NCBI GenBank assembly: GCA_009363875.1
Contig: CM018680.1
Coordinates: 75,333,811-75,397,810 of the forward strand
Source: Mikania micrantha
Lineage: Eukaryota; Streptophyta; Magnoliopsida; Asterales; Asteraceae
Length of the DNA stretch: 64,000 nucleotides
Reading direction: 5' to 3'
The notes under the pieces were generated by a model. It was not told the DNA's origin. It worked only from the letters and a program-made list of their open reading frames with translations, and did not search any database. This document shows positions 53,219 through 63,730 of this stretch, piece by piece (position 1 is the stretch's first letter; every line of letters begins with the position of its first letter). The translations under genes and the position numbers were made by a program.

Positions 53219-56121
53219 ATGGGAATTGAAACCCTTACTGGTGCGAACTACTCTGCTTGGAAAGATTCGCTGATGCTGACTCTTGGGATCACGGAGTTCG
53301 ACTACGCACTGAGAGAGCCTGCACCTCCTGCCCTCACTGATAAGAGCACTGCTGAAGCTAAGTTGCTGTATGAGAAATGGGAGAAGGCTAATCGGACGGC
53401 TCTCATGTTTATCAAGAACTCAATTAGCCCAATCATCAGAGGAGCAATTCCTGATTTGGCTAATGCTAAAGCTTACCTTACTGCTGTGGAGTAGCAACTC
53501 AAAGGAACCTCAAAGGCACATGCTAGCACCCTGATTATGAAACTGGTGTCTACAAAATATGACGGAGTCAGTGGCATTCGTGAGCACATCATGATGATGA
53601 ACGACATGGCCCGTAAACTTAAGGGATTAGACATGGAGATCAGTGATGGTTTCTTAGTCCACTTCATCATGACTTCTCTTCCTGCATCTTATGAGGCTTT
53701 CAAGATCAACTACAATACTCAGAAAGAAAAGTGGTTGATGAATGAGTTGATTGCCATGTGCGTACAAGAGGAAGAGCGTCAGAAGCTGGAAAAACCTGAT
53801 GTTGCTTACCTGATGGCTACTGGTTCGAAGAAAAGGAAGAACAATACTCATAAAGATGCTTCTAAAGTCCCTAAGTCCAATGCAGGTGCTTCCTCCAGCT
53901 CTAACAATTCCAATGGCAATCCGTACTGCAGGTTCTGCCGAAAGGCAGGACATAAGCAAAAAGATTGCCCTAACTTCAAGGAATGGCTGGTTAAGAGAGG
54001 TAATCATCTTAATATGATAATTGAGTCCTTTAATTTAAATGTTCCAACTAATACTTGGTGGTTTGACTCTGGTTCTATGGTTCATGTGACCAATTCTACT
54101 CAGGGATTCCTTACAATCCGGAGGCTGGAAAGAAACCAAAGAACGCTTAAGCTTGGGGATGGAAAGGAACTATCTGTTGCTGCCGTGGGAACCTTAGAAT
54201 TAATAATGAAAACCGGTCTATGTATTAAACTTTATGATACCTTATATATTCCTGAAATTTCTAGGAATCTTGTATCAGGACCAAAGTTAGACATGGATGG
54301 TTTTTATGTTTCTCATGGTAATGGCAGACTTACTATTAGTTCTAATTCTCAAGTATTTGGTACTGGTCTTTTGGATGGTGGTCTCTATAAGTTAGAACTA
54401 GATGATGATTTCTCTAAGTCTTTGTTGTCATATAACATTAATGAGAACTCAACAAAGACTAAAAGAAAAAGAGACTTAGAAACTTTATCCATGTTGTGGC
54501 ATCAACGTTTAGGCCACATCTCACGGGATCGCTTATCTCGACTTGTGAAGGATGAAGTTTTACCTTCTCTTGATTTCACCGATTTTGGAACATGTGTCAA
54601 ATGCCTTAAAGGCAAAATGACAACAACAACTAAGAAAGGTGCCACTCGGAGTTCTAATTTATTAGAAATTATTCACACCGACATTAGTGGCCCTTACACT
54701 ATTGCTGGAATAACTGGACATACTTCATTTATCACTTTCATTGATGATTATTCTCGTTACATGTACTTGTATCTAATCAAGGACAAATCTGAATCACTTA
54801 CAACTTTTAAAGATTATAAAACTAAAGTTGAAAATCAACTAGATCTTAAAATTAAAGTTGTGAGATCAGATAGAGGAGGTGAATATTATGGTAGACATAC
54901 TGATGTGGGTCAGGCTCCTGGTCCATTTTATGAGTTTTGTAAAGGCCAGGGGATCGTGAACCAATACACCATGCCCGGTACTCCTCAACAAAATGGTGTT
55001 GCTGAAAGGAGAAATAGAACCCTAATGAACATGGTGCGCAGTATGTTAGCCAACTCAGATTTACCCTCATTCCTCTGGACCGAGGCCTTAAAGACATCAG
55101 TTCATATACTCAATAGAGTTCCTTTGAAATATGTCCCTAAAACTCCTTATGAACTCTGGACAGGAAGGAAACCGAGTCTTAGATATATGAAAGTATGGGG
55201 TTGTCTTGCCGAAGCTAAACTCTATAATCCCTTCTTAAAGAAGCTTGACATGAAAACTGTAACATGTTACTTCATCGGGTATCCCGATCACTCAAAGGGT
55301 TATAGATTCTATTGTCCTACCCATGTCACTCGAATTGTAGAAACAAAGCATGCTCATTTCCTTGAGGATTCAAAGGTCAGTGGGAGCAGCGAAAATCCTG
55401 ACTCTGATTTGCAAGAAGTACAAGACGCGGGGGGGAGACACTCGTCGACTAACTTACCTCAAAGGTCGTTGTCCTACTGCTCCGAACGTTACCGAGAATG
55501 AAGGCACCTCATCTGATCAACATCAACACAATACCAGCCATGCTGAACCCGCTAATCAACTCAGGAGGTCATCTAGGCCTAAAGTGCTTACTAACTTTGA
55601 TGATTATGTAACCTACCTGACTGAAGCTGAAATGGATGCCGGAAAGTTTACTGATCCTACCTCTTATCATGAAGCCATTACTAGTGATCAGTCTTCTGAA
55701 TGGAAGATGGCTATGACTGATGAGCTTGATTCCATGAAGAAGAACAATGTTTGGGATTTGGTAGAACTACCCAACGTGGTAAAACCCGTAGGATGTAAAT
55801 GGGTGTTCAAAACAAAACTGGATCCGAATGGGAACATTGAACGCTTCAAAGCAAGATTGGTTGCAAAAGGTTTCACTCAGAAAGAGGGAATTGACTATCA
55901 AGAGACCTTCTCTCCTGTCTCTCGTAAAGATTCCTTAAGGATCGTGATGACCCTCGTAGCTCATTTTGATTTAGAGCTGCATCAGATGGACGTCAAAACT
56001 GCTTTCCTAAACGGCGACTTGTATGAAGACATGTTCATGAAACAGCCTGAGGGTTTCATGCCTGAAGGTCAAGAGCATTTAGTCTGCAACCTAAAGAAAT
56101 CCATATACGGGTTGAAGCAAG
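53219..56121 (+). pseudogene. Copia element 1 gag-pol, broken by a stop, a frameshift and an insertion
   Basis: Order of parts: gag from ATG 53219 (METLTGANYSAWK-like N-terminus); zinc knuckle C-RF-C-RKAG-H-KQKD-C at about 53927; protease WWFDSGSMVHVTN at about 54065; integrase zinc motif (WHQRLGH...CVKCLKGK); catalytic D in IHTDISGPY, D in VRSDRGGEY, E in GVAERRNRTL. RT follows with GCKWVFKTKLDPNGN and QMDVKTAFLNGDLYED. Defects: TAG at 53492-53494 in gag (same frame continues); a shift near the seven-G run at 55429-55435 between integrase and RT; and loss of sequence after IYGLKQ (56119), where a second copia LTR begins. YVDD, RNase H and the 3' LTR are not in the window; they may lie beyond the inserted element. 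Confidence 0.95.
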
Positions 56122-56716
56122 TGTTGGACTAAAAGAACCAATGAGCCTGATCAGAAAAATCTCTAAGTCTCACAGCATTACAACAACTGAAGAAGAACAC
56201 AAAGGCTGATATTCAAATGTGCAGAAGTCACAAGATATGAAGACATGTACAACAGCTGAAGTGTAAGTCATCAGGTGTTGTAGTGTATAGTTAGTCTTCA
56301 GTAGTTTTCTTTTATTGTTTGTAAAAGTCTGATGAGTAGTTTACTCATCAGATGTTTTAGTATTTTGTACTTCAGTAGTTTTGTTCTTCAGTAGTTGTAG
56401 AGTTTGTCTTCAGATGTTGAAGACATCCTCAGTCGTTTAGTTAATTTCAGTTGTTTTGTTTTGTCTGTTAGATGTCAACATCATGTGACATCATCAGACG
56501 TCACTGCCTTCTATATATAGGCAGTTGACATGATTGTAATGAAACGAAGTTAATGATCTGAATGAGATATTCCTTTTTACACAAAACTTTCTCTCTCTAT
56601 AACAAACTTACGTTACTGTTTGATTGAAATGGATCTTACTTTGATTATGCTAATTCCGTGTTAAATTCCGCTGCTATACTCTTCTATCGTATCAATTGAG
56701 AACATCTGATCCTACA
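56122..56716 (+). repeat. 5' LTR of the SIRE-like element
   Basis: About 595 bp, TGTTGGACTAAAAG ... CTGATCCTACA, followed one base later by TTGGTATCAGAG (tRNA-Met primer site). It contains CTTCAGTAGTT/CATCAG(A/G)TGTT repeats at 56225-56460 and a TATATATAGG TATA-like element at about 56513, consistent with a promoter in U3. Confidence 0.82.
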
Positions 56717-56938
56717 ATTGGTATCAGAGAAGGTTAATCATTGATCGATTACACAATTGATCTCTGAAACTGCTCAAATTAGTTCTCAAATTGAGTGAAT
56801 TAGCTGATTAAGTAAGAATTTGTTATAGATTGAAGTTTTCTGCTAACTTCTGTTGATTTGTATTTCAATATCAATTTGTTTTGCATCAATTGATTGAGAT
56901 TTGAATTAGTTTGTGTTAGATTGATTGAATCTGTGATC

Positions 56939-59900
56939 ATGTCAACTTCGAACAATGATCCGCACAATACAGGCTCCGCAACCAAGCCTCCGATGCTTGT
57001 GCGGAGTGAGTACAACATATGGCAACGTAGAATGCTACATCACCTGTCGATTAACAGCGCAGGATGTTGGAAATCTGTTGTGCATGGACCATATAAACCC
57101 ACGATCACTGATCCTGAAACTAAGATCATGATTCCGAAACCTGCTGATATGTATTCGGATGAGGACATTAAATTGTTTGAAATTGATGCTAAAGCTCATG
57201 GTATTCTGGCCATGGCTCTGCCTAATGAGATCTATTCTGGCTTGATGCATCATGATACTGCTCATGATCTCTGGGTTGCACTGAAAGAACAATTTGGTGG
57301 AACCGATGAGGTTTTAGCAAATACTAGAGAAATTCTGGCTCAGCAGTATGAGACATTTTCTCACCGAAAGGGTGAATCCTTGACTCAACAATTTGAGCGA
57401 TTCTCATGTTTAATTTCTGAGTTAAAAATGGTTAAGCAAGAATACACTAATAGTCAGATGAATAACAGATTTCTCAGATCATTGCCTGAGAGATGGGACA
57501 CTTATACAATTGTCCTACGCTCTAATGCTAATTTAGAAAGTCTATCTCTCACCCAATTACATGGGAAACTCTTAACTTTTGAGAGAGAGGTAGAACAGAA
57601 GAGAAAACTGTCTTCATCTGGAAAACTTGCTGATGATTTTGTTCCTGGTAACACTGCTTTGATAGGTCAGGAGTCAGAGTTTAATGGGTCTGAATGTTCT
57701 TATGATGAACATATTGATTTTTCTACTAACAATTCTGAACATGCTTTTGTGGGAGTTGATGGTAATGCAGGGAATTATGTTGATAACTTGTGTTTTGTGA
57801 TGGATGATTTGAAAGGAATCCCGGATGATGATCTAGAGGAGATGGACATTTTGAGTCAAATGGCACTGATCAATATCAGATCACAAAAGTTTTATAAAAG
57901 AACAGGAAGAAAGTTCCCTGGATTATCTGGCAAAACCAAGGTTGGATTTGACAAAGGGAAGCTGAGGTGCCATAAGTGTCATAGGCTTGGTCACTTTGCT
58001 AGGGAGTGCAAATCTACTGGTTCTAACCCTGCTGCACCCTTTGTGACTTTTCCAAACAACAACCCGTCAAGCAAAGGACCACAATCCTCTGGTACTAGTC
58101 AACAACAATTCTATCCAGCTCACTTTGTTCAACAAAATCCTATGCCATATCCATATCCTTGTTTCTACATGCCTCAACCTACACACCCTCCAGCATTAAT
58201 TCCTTCACAATCACCTGCTCTTCCTGATCCCAGCAAATCACAAACCAATCAACAGCCTCAACAACAACAGCATCAAAGTTTCTTTACTCCTGGAGTAGTT
58301 GATTGGAGTAGTCTACCTGATGATTTATCTGACTTCAACATGCAGCCTTACTCTGAAAATGGTCCACATGGTGGAGACAATCCTTTTGGAAATCTTGCAT
58401 TGATGGCTATTGACTCAACTGACAACTCTTGTCAATCTTCTTCAACATCACAGGTATCCTCTGAATCCAAAGCTAAGTTGTGTTCAGAGTCTTGTGTTTC
58501 AGCATTTGCTTCCATTAGAGAAATTAATGTTGAGTTAATTAATGAAAAGTTGTCTTTAGAAAGGGTCATGACAAAGAATAAAATTGAATTTGAGAAAGCT
58601 TTGAATGAAAAAGAATCTGAAATTTACAAACTCAAGTGTCAATTGTCTGATGAAAAGGCTAGAGTGGAAGTCATGCTTGTAAAACACAATGATTTGAAAC
58701 AAACACTTGCAGCAACCCAAGTCGAATGTGCAAGATGGGTTGAATCTTGCAAGGGGTTTGAGTTGCTATTAAACAAGCAAACAGCATCAAATGTGAAGTT
58801 TGGTATTGGATACAATCACACTGCTCCTCCAACTGATTATACACCAAAAAATCTTAACTGTGAGTCTGAAGGAGACAGTGTATACCAATCCACCAAATCT
58901 TCAGAAAAGTCTGATGCTGAAGAATCATTTGAAAGTGATTCAAGTGCCTGCAAATCTGAGTCTGAAACTATTGACATTGAAACTTATTCTTATTCTCTTG
59001 GATGTACAAATGTTATCCAGGATGAAACATGTCAGGATAGTGTTTTAATTGAGATTAACCCTGATGAAAAGGTTTCAAATGAACTAAATTTAAAACTGGT
59101 TAAGGTAGATGGGCATGGCACTGGAGAGAAAGATGCACGGCTTCTGATAAGTCAGAATCACTCATCAGTAGTTGTAGAAAAAGCTGATGCCACAACTACT
59201 GATAAGTGGAAAAGGATTGACCGACAAGTGCTGAAGAATACCTCTTCAGAGGTTCTCAGCACATCAGCTGTTATCAATTTGTCTACAAATACTGATGTTC
59301 CAAAAGTGCTGATGAACAAGAACTCAGTATCTAAGTCATCAGTACTTGTAGATAATCACAAGGGAAAGCAAAAGAGGGTGCCTTGTGATATTTGTAGGCT
59401 GTTTAATCATTCAACTGATGAATGCTGGTACAGAAAAGGTTCTAAATTCAACAAAATCAAGAATAAAAACAAGAACATACTCAAAATGAAAAATGAATTT
59501 AGTTCAAAATTTGTACCTGAATCATCAGTTGTTTCAAAATCTGGAAAATCCTTACAAGGAAATACCTCCAGTAAATCCAAGAAAGGAAAAGGGATTGTTC
59601 CAGATTCAGGGAAACAACACTTGACAGCATCTCATTTGATTAAAGACACTAAAATGATCAAACACAAAAATAAAAAATCAAGTTCTGATGTGTCTGATGA
59701 AATCAAAATTTTAACTCAAAATCATAATCAACTGATGCTAATGATGCAACAACTGATAGGAAAAGTCAATCTGGCAGAGGCATCTGTTGATTCATTTCAT
59801 AAAAAGAAATCAAAGTCAAAAGTCAAATCAAAAATTTCTGATAAGAATGCTTCAAGTGTTGCTTCAACTGATAATGCTAGTTCTGTTTTTTCAAATGTTA

Positions 59901-59944
59901 ACAGACCCAAAACCAAAATGGTTTGGGTCCAAAAGTCTAACTGA
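56939..59944 (+). CDS. Gag of the SIRE-like copia element
   Basis: The 1001-residue gag polyprotein would form the cytoplasmic particle that packages element RNA. ATG 56939 (MSTSNNDPHN) is chosen because the open frame further upstream has no ATG. Residues about 20-230 resemble the copia gag (UBN2-type) region. There are two zinc knuckles of the CX2CX4HX4C form: CHKCHRLGHFAREC at about residue 344 and CDICRLFNHSTDEC at about 816. Residues about 375-465 are rich in Pro/Gln/Ser. A Glu/Lys/Leu-rich segment at about 520-610 (EINVELINEKLSLERV) looks like a coiled coil. The C-terminus is basic. The frame is uninterrupted to a single TGA (59942-59944), after which pol continues in the same frame. 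Confidence 0.93.
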   Translation: MSTSNNDPHNTGSATKPPMLVRSEYNIWQRRMLHHLSINSAGCWKSVVHGPYKPTITDPETKIMIPKPADMYSDEDIKLFEIDAKAHGILAMALPNEIYSGLMHHDTAHDLWVALKEQFGGTDEVLANTREILAQQYETFSHRKGESLTQQFERFSCLISELKMVKQEYTNSQMNNRFLRSLPERWDTYTIVLRSNANLESLSLTQLHGKLLTFEREVEQKRKLSSSGKLADDFVPGNTALIGQESEFNGSECSYDEHIDFSTNNSEHAFVGVDGNAGNYVDNLCFVMDDLKGIPDDDLEEMDILSQMALINIRSQKFYKRTGRKFPGLSGKTKVGFDKGKLRCHKCHRLGHFARECKSTGSNPAAPFVTFPNNNPSSKGPQSSGTSQQQFYPAHFVQQNPMPYPYPCFYMPQPTHPPALIPSQSPALPDPSKSQTNQQPQQQQHQSFFTPGVVDWSSLPDDLSDFNMQPYSENGPHGGDNPFGNLALMAIDSTDNSCQSSSTSQVSSESKAKLCSESCVSAFASIREINVELINEKLSLERVMTKNKIEFEKALNEKESEIYKLKCQLSDEKARVEVMLVKHNDLKQTLAATQVECARWVESCKGFELLLNKQTASNVKFGIGYNHTAPPTDYTPKNLNCESEGDSVYQSTKSSEKSDAEESFESDSSACKSESETIDIETYSYSLGCTNVIQDETCQDSVLIEINPDEKVSNELNLKLVKVDGHGTGEKDARLLISQNHSSVVVEKADATTTDKWKRIDRQVLKNTSSEVLSTSAVINLSTNTDVPKVLMNKNSVSKSSVLVDNHKGKQKRVPCDICRLFNHSTDECWYRKGSKFNKIKNKNKNILKMKNEFSSKFVPESSVVSKSGKSLQGNTSSKSKKGKGIVPDSGKQHLTASHLIKDTKMIKHKNKKSSSDVSDEIKILTQNHNQLMLMMQQLIGKVNLAEASVDSFHKKKSKSKVKSKISDKNASSVASTDNASSVFSNVNRPKTKMVWVQKSN

Positions 59945-62900
59945 GTGTGTTGTTGTATGCAGGGTCCTTCAGCATGCCAAAGTAGCATCTGGTATGTTGA
60001 TAGTGGAGGATCCATGCATATGACTGGGAGCAGATCTCTTCTTCATAACTATTTCACTGGAAGGAGAGGATTTGTGTCCTTTGGTAATGATGCTAAGGGG
60101 TATATCATAGGTAAAGGTGTAGTCACTAATGGTGAGATTAGGTTTGATGATGTTAATCATGTTGAGAATCTTAAGTACAATCTGCTGAGTGTTAGTCAAA
60201 TGTGTGATAAGGGTCATGTGTCTCTCTTCACTAAGCAAGATTGTAGGATTTTATCTTCTGATGTGATGCCTTTGATTAGCAAAGTGTTAGATGAGTATAC
60301 ACTTCTTAAGGCTAACAGAGTGGGAAAGGTATATGCCTTTGATCTTTCTAAGAAAATCTCTGTCAAAGGTCATCCTTGTTTATTTTCTAAGGCCTCTTTC
60401 AAGGAATCAAATCTGTGGCATAGAAGATTAGGTCATGTGAACATTAAGAACATGAATCAATTGGTGAAACATGGTTTGGTTAGAGGTCTTCCTTTAAAGG
60501 ATTTTAGTTGTGATGAAAACTGTTCTGCATGCTTGAAAGGAAAGCAACACAAAGTCTCTTTTCCTTCAATTGGAGATTCCAAATCCACTGGTTGTTTACA
60601 ACTGTTACACATGGATTTATTTGGTCCAGTGCAGATAATGTCTATGGCAAAGAAGAAGTATTGTCTAGTTATTGTTGATGACTATTCAAAGTTTGTCTGG
60701 ACTTTCTTCTTACACTCAAAAGGTGAGGTTGCCAAGGCTATTATCAATTTTGTGTTGTATGCTGAAAAGCAGTATTCTCTTTCTATCAAGTGTGTTAGGA
60801 GTGACAATGGCACTGAATTCAGAAATCATCTTCTTGATGAATTTTATCAGTCAAAGGGAATTCAGAGACAGTATAGCATTCCCAGATCTCCTGAACAGAA
60901 TGGAGTGGTAGAAAGGAAGAATAGGACCCTGATTGAAGCTGCCAGAACAATGCTTGCTGATTCTGGTTTACCTCTCACATTCTGGGCAGAAGCTGTTAAC
61001 ACAGCTTGCTATGTGCAAAACAGAGTTTTGGTGAATCAAAGATGGTTGAAGACTCCATATGAAATCCTTCATTCTTTAACTCCTTTGATTTCCTTCTTCA
61101 GAGCTTTTGGGTGTCCTTGTTTCATTCTCAACACCAAAGATCAACTTACCAAGTTTGATTCCAAAGTTGATGCAGGATACTTTGTTGGATATTCTTCAAC
61201 ATGCAAGGCATATAGAGTGTTCAATTGTAGAACAAAGACTGTAGAAGAAACTCTTCATGTCAAATTCAATGAATGTCCTAAAGATTCCATTCCTCAGAAT
61301 CCTGCTGAGATGTTTGATCTGAATATCTTGCAACATGATTTTCATGTTGAGAATAGTGGTGTAGAAGATGAAGTTCTTTCAGCTGATCCACCACCAGCTT
61401 CTAATGCAACATCACAAGGAATTTCAGATGATGAAGATGCAAGTACTCATTTGTTCAGATTCAGTGACAATATGTCCACATCTACCAAATCTGATGCTCC
61501 TCCTGCTTCAGCAATCCCACTCAATACAAATGCTGATGAAATTCTGGAATCCTCTCAATCATTTGAAATCCCAGCTGCTTTGTTCCCTGAATCATCTTCA
61601 ACTGCAACATCTGATCCTCCAGCAAACACTTGCACTGATCTTATTCCATATCAAGAACTGAAGGATCATCCATTATCTCAAGTTCTTGGTGATATTTCTG
61701 CAGGTGTTTCAACCAGAAGTCAATTATCTAACTTTTGTCTTTATGCTCTCTTTGTCAGTCAACAAGAGCCAAAGAACTACCACATAGCACTTAGAGATAT
61801 TGGCTGGGTGGAGGCAATGCAGTTGGAATTGTTGCAATTCAAGAAGCAACAGGTTTGGGAGCTGGTTTCTTTACCTCCAGGTAAGTGTGCAATAGGCACA
61901 AAATGGGTGTTTAGGAATAAAACAGATGAAAAAGGTCAAATCATTAAAAACAAAGCTAGACTGGTTGTACAGGGGTTCTGTCAGGAAGAAGGTATTGATT
62001 ATGATGAAACTTTTGCCCCTGTAGCCAGATTAGAAGCAATTAGGCTGTTTTTAGCATATGCTGCCTTACATAAACTTAAAGTTTTTCAAATGGATGTCAA
62101 AAGTGCTTTCTTATATGGTAAAATAAAAGAGGAAGTGTATGTGTGTCAACCTCCAGGCTTTGAGGACAATAAACATCCTGATTGGGTGTACAAGCTTGAT
62201 AAAGCTCTTTATGGGCTGAAACAAGCACCTAGAGCCTGGTATGACACATTATCCACTTTTCTTCTAAAAAATAATTTCACTAGAGGCTCCATTGATCAAA
62301 CTTTATTCATAAAGAATGTAGGTCAGCATAAGCTACTTGTTCAAATTTATGTTGATGACATTATATTTGCTTCATCTGACCCACAGTTGTGTGATGATTT
62401 CACTAAACTTATGACTACAAATTTTGAAATGAGTGCTATGGGGGAGTTACAGTTTTTCTTGGGTCTTCAAATCAAACAAAAACCTGATGGAATTTTCATT
62501 CACCAATCAAAATACACAAAAGAGCTTTTAAAGAAATTTGATTTGCAAAACTGTAAGCCATGTTCCAACCCCATGAGCACCACCACACAACTTGATGCAG
62601 ATCTGAAAGGTACTTCAGTGGATGAAACTCTTTATAGATGTATGATTGGATCTTTAATGTATCTAACTGCATCCAGGCCAGACATTATGTTTGCCACATG
62701 TGTTTGTGCTAGATTTCAGGCTGCACCCAAAGAGTCTCATTTGATAGCTGTGAAAAGAATTTTCAGATACTTGCAAGGTACTCAATTCCTGGGAATATGG
62801 TACTCCACTGGACAATCCTGCAAGCTGGTTGCTTTTTCAGATAGTGACTATGCAGGATGCAAACTCTCAAGAAAATCTACTTCTGGTGGGTGTCAGTTTC

Positions 62901-63292
62901 TAGGAAATTGCTTGGTTTCTTGGCAAAGTAAGAAGCAAACTTCTGTAGCCACCTCCACTGCTGAAGCTGAGTACATTGCTGCTGCAAGTTGCACTTCCCA
63001 AATTCTCTGGCTTCAGTCTCAACTCCTGGACTATGGCATCAAAGAACTGAAGACACCATTGTTAATGGATAGTGCTTCAGCTCTTTGTATTGTCAAGAAT
63101 CCAGTTCAGCACTCTAGGACTAAACACATTGAGATCAGACATCACTTTATAAGAGATTGTTTTGAAAAAGGTCTGATTGATCCCAAATTTGTTCCTAGTG
63201 CTGATGAGCTTGCTGACATTTTTACTAAGCCTTTAGACACATCAACTTTTCAAAATTTAGTTCTAAGGCTTGGTATGTTGCAACTTGAATAG
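59945..63292 (+). CDS. Pol of the SIRE-like copia element: protease, integrase, RT, RNase H
   Basis: 1115 codons in the same frame as gag, starting right after its TGA. The first ATG is at 59957. Protease WYVDSGGSMHMTG (Asp19); integrase zinc motif His159, His164, Cys193, Cys196; integrase catalytic Asp224, Asp287 and Glu323 with exactly 35 residues between the last two (DD35E); RT MDVKSAFLYG (Asp717) and YVDD at 802-805; RNase H FSDSDYAG (Asp966), TAEAEY (Glu1009) and MDSASAL (Asp1042); end near DELADIFTKPLD, then TAG. The order PR-IN-RT-RH is diagnostic of Ty1/copia. No frameshift or internal stop is visible, so the enzyme set appears intact. Expression may need read-through of the gag TGA or a separate mechanism. 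Confidence 0.95.
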   Translation: MCCCMQGPSACQSSIWYVDSGGSMHMTGSRSLLHNYFTGRRGFVSFGNDAKGYIIGKGVVTNGEIRFDDVNHVENLKYNLLSVSQMCDKGHVSLFTKQDCRILSSDVMPLISKVLDEYTLLKANRVGKVYAFDLSKKISVKGHPCLFSKASFKESNLWHRRLGHVNIKNMNQLVKHGLVRGLPLKDFSCDENCSACLKGKQHKVSFPSIGDSKSTGCLQLLHMDLFGPVQIMSMAKKKYCLVIVDDYSKFVWTFFLHSKGEVAKAIINFVLYAEKQYSLSIKCVRSDNGTEFRNHLLDEFYQSKGIQRQYSIPRSPEQNGVVERKNRTLIEAARTMLADSGLPLTFWAEAVNTACYVQNRVLVNQRWLKTPYEILHSLTPLISFFRAFGCPCFILNTKDQLTKFDSKVDAGYFVGYSSTCKAYRVFNCRTKTVEETLHVKFNECPKDSIPQNPAEMFDLNILQHDFHVENSGVEDEVLSADPPPASNATSQGISDDEDASTHLFRFSDNMSTSTKSDAPPASAIPLNTNADEILESSQSFEIPAALFPESSSTATSDPPANTCTDLIPYQELKDHPLSQVLGDISAGVSTRSQLSNFCLYALFVSQQEPKNYHIALRDIGWVEAMQLELLQFKKQQVWELVSLPPGKCAIGTKWVFRNKTDEKGQIIKNKARLVVQGFCQEEGIDYDETFAPVARLEAIRLFLAYAALHKLKVFQMDVKSAFLYGKIKEEVYVCQPPGFEDNKHPDWVYKLDKALYGLKQAPRAWYDTLSTFLLKNNFTRGSIDQTLFIKNVGQHKLLVQIYVDDIIFASSDPQLCDDFTKLMTTNFEMSAMGELQFFLGLQIKQKPDGIFIHQSKYTKELLKKFDLQNCKPCSNPMSTTTQLDADLKGTSVDETLYRCMIGSLMYLTASRPDIMFATCVCARFQAAPKESHLIAVKRIFRYLQGTQFLGIWYSTGQSCKLVAFSDSDYAGCKLSRKSTSGGCQFLGNCLVSWQSKKQTSVATSTAEAEYIAAASCTSQILWLQSQLLDYGIKELKTPLLMDSASALCIVKNPVQHSRTKHIEIRHHFIRDCFEKGLIDPKFVPSADELADIFTKPLDTSTFQNLVLRLGMLQLE

Positions 63293-63730
63293 GTTAGTGT
63301 TTAAATGAATAAAATGTTAAATATCCTTTTAAAATTCCAAAAATATTTTTTTTTCCTTTATCTTGACACATTTTGATATTTTCAGTACATACTGATACAT
63401 ATCCAAAGTACTGATTCAAGAACAGTTATGACCTTTTCTAATACTCTAAGTTACAAGTACTGATGAGTATTGATGTTCTAAGTACTGAAGGTCAAACATT
63501 GTTCACAAGTTCTGATGAACAAAATTTCCACAAAGTCTGATGAACAACTAATGAAAACAACTGATGAACAAAACTGTCGACAACACCTGATGAGTAATTT
63601 TACTCTTCAGTTGTTTTAACTTCTGTTGTTTTCTCTATTTAACTCAACCTTCTTCAGTTGTTTCATTATCACCTTCTCAGAACTTTTCATCTTTTTCAAA
63701 ACCTATTTTCCCTCTTTCATCTCTGCTTCC
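63293..63730 (+). other. Spacer between pol and the third ORF of the SIRE-like element
   Basis: AT-rich, with repeated short motifs (AGTACTGAT, CTGATGAACAAA, ACAACTGATGA) at 63385-63600 resembling motifs in the 5' LTR. No ORF. The bases before 63731 (TTCATCTCTGCTTCC) have no recognised splice signal. Confidence 0.6.

Noticed and set aside
53500..54007. Minus-strand ORFs opposite copia gag and integrase (and similar shadows at 57035, 59797, 59969)
   Set aside because: They are antisense shadows of a coding frame with clear conserved motifs on the plus strand.
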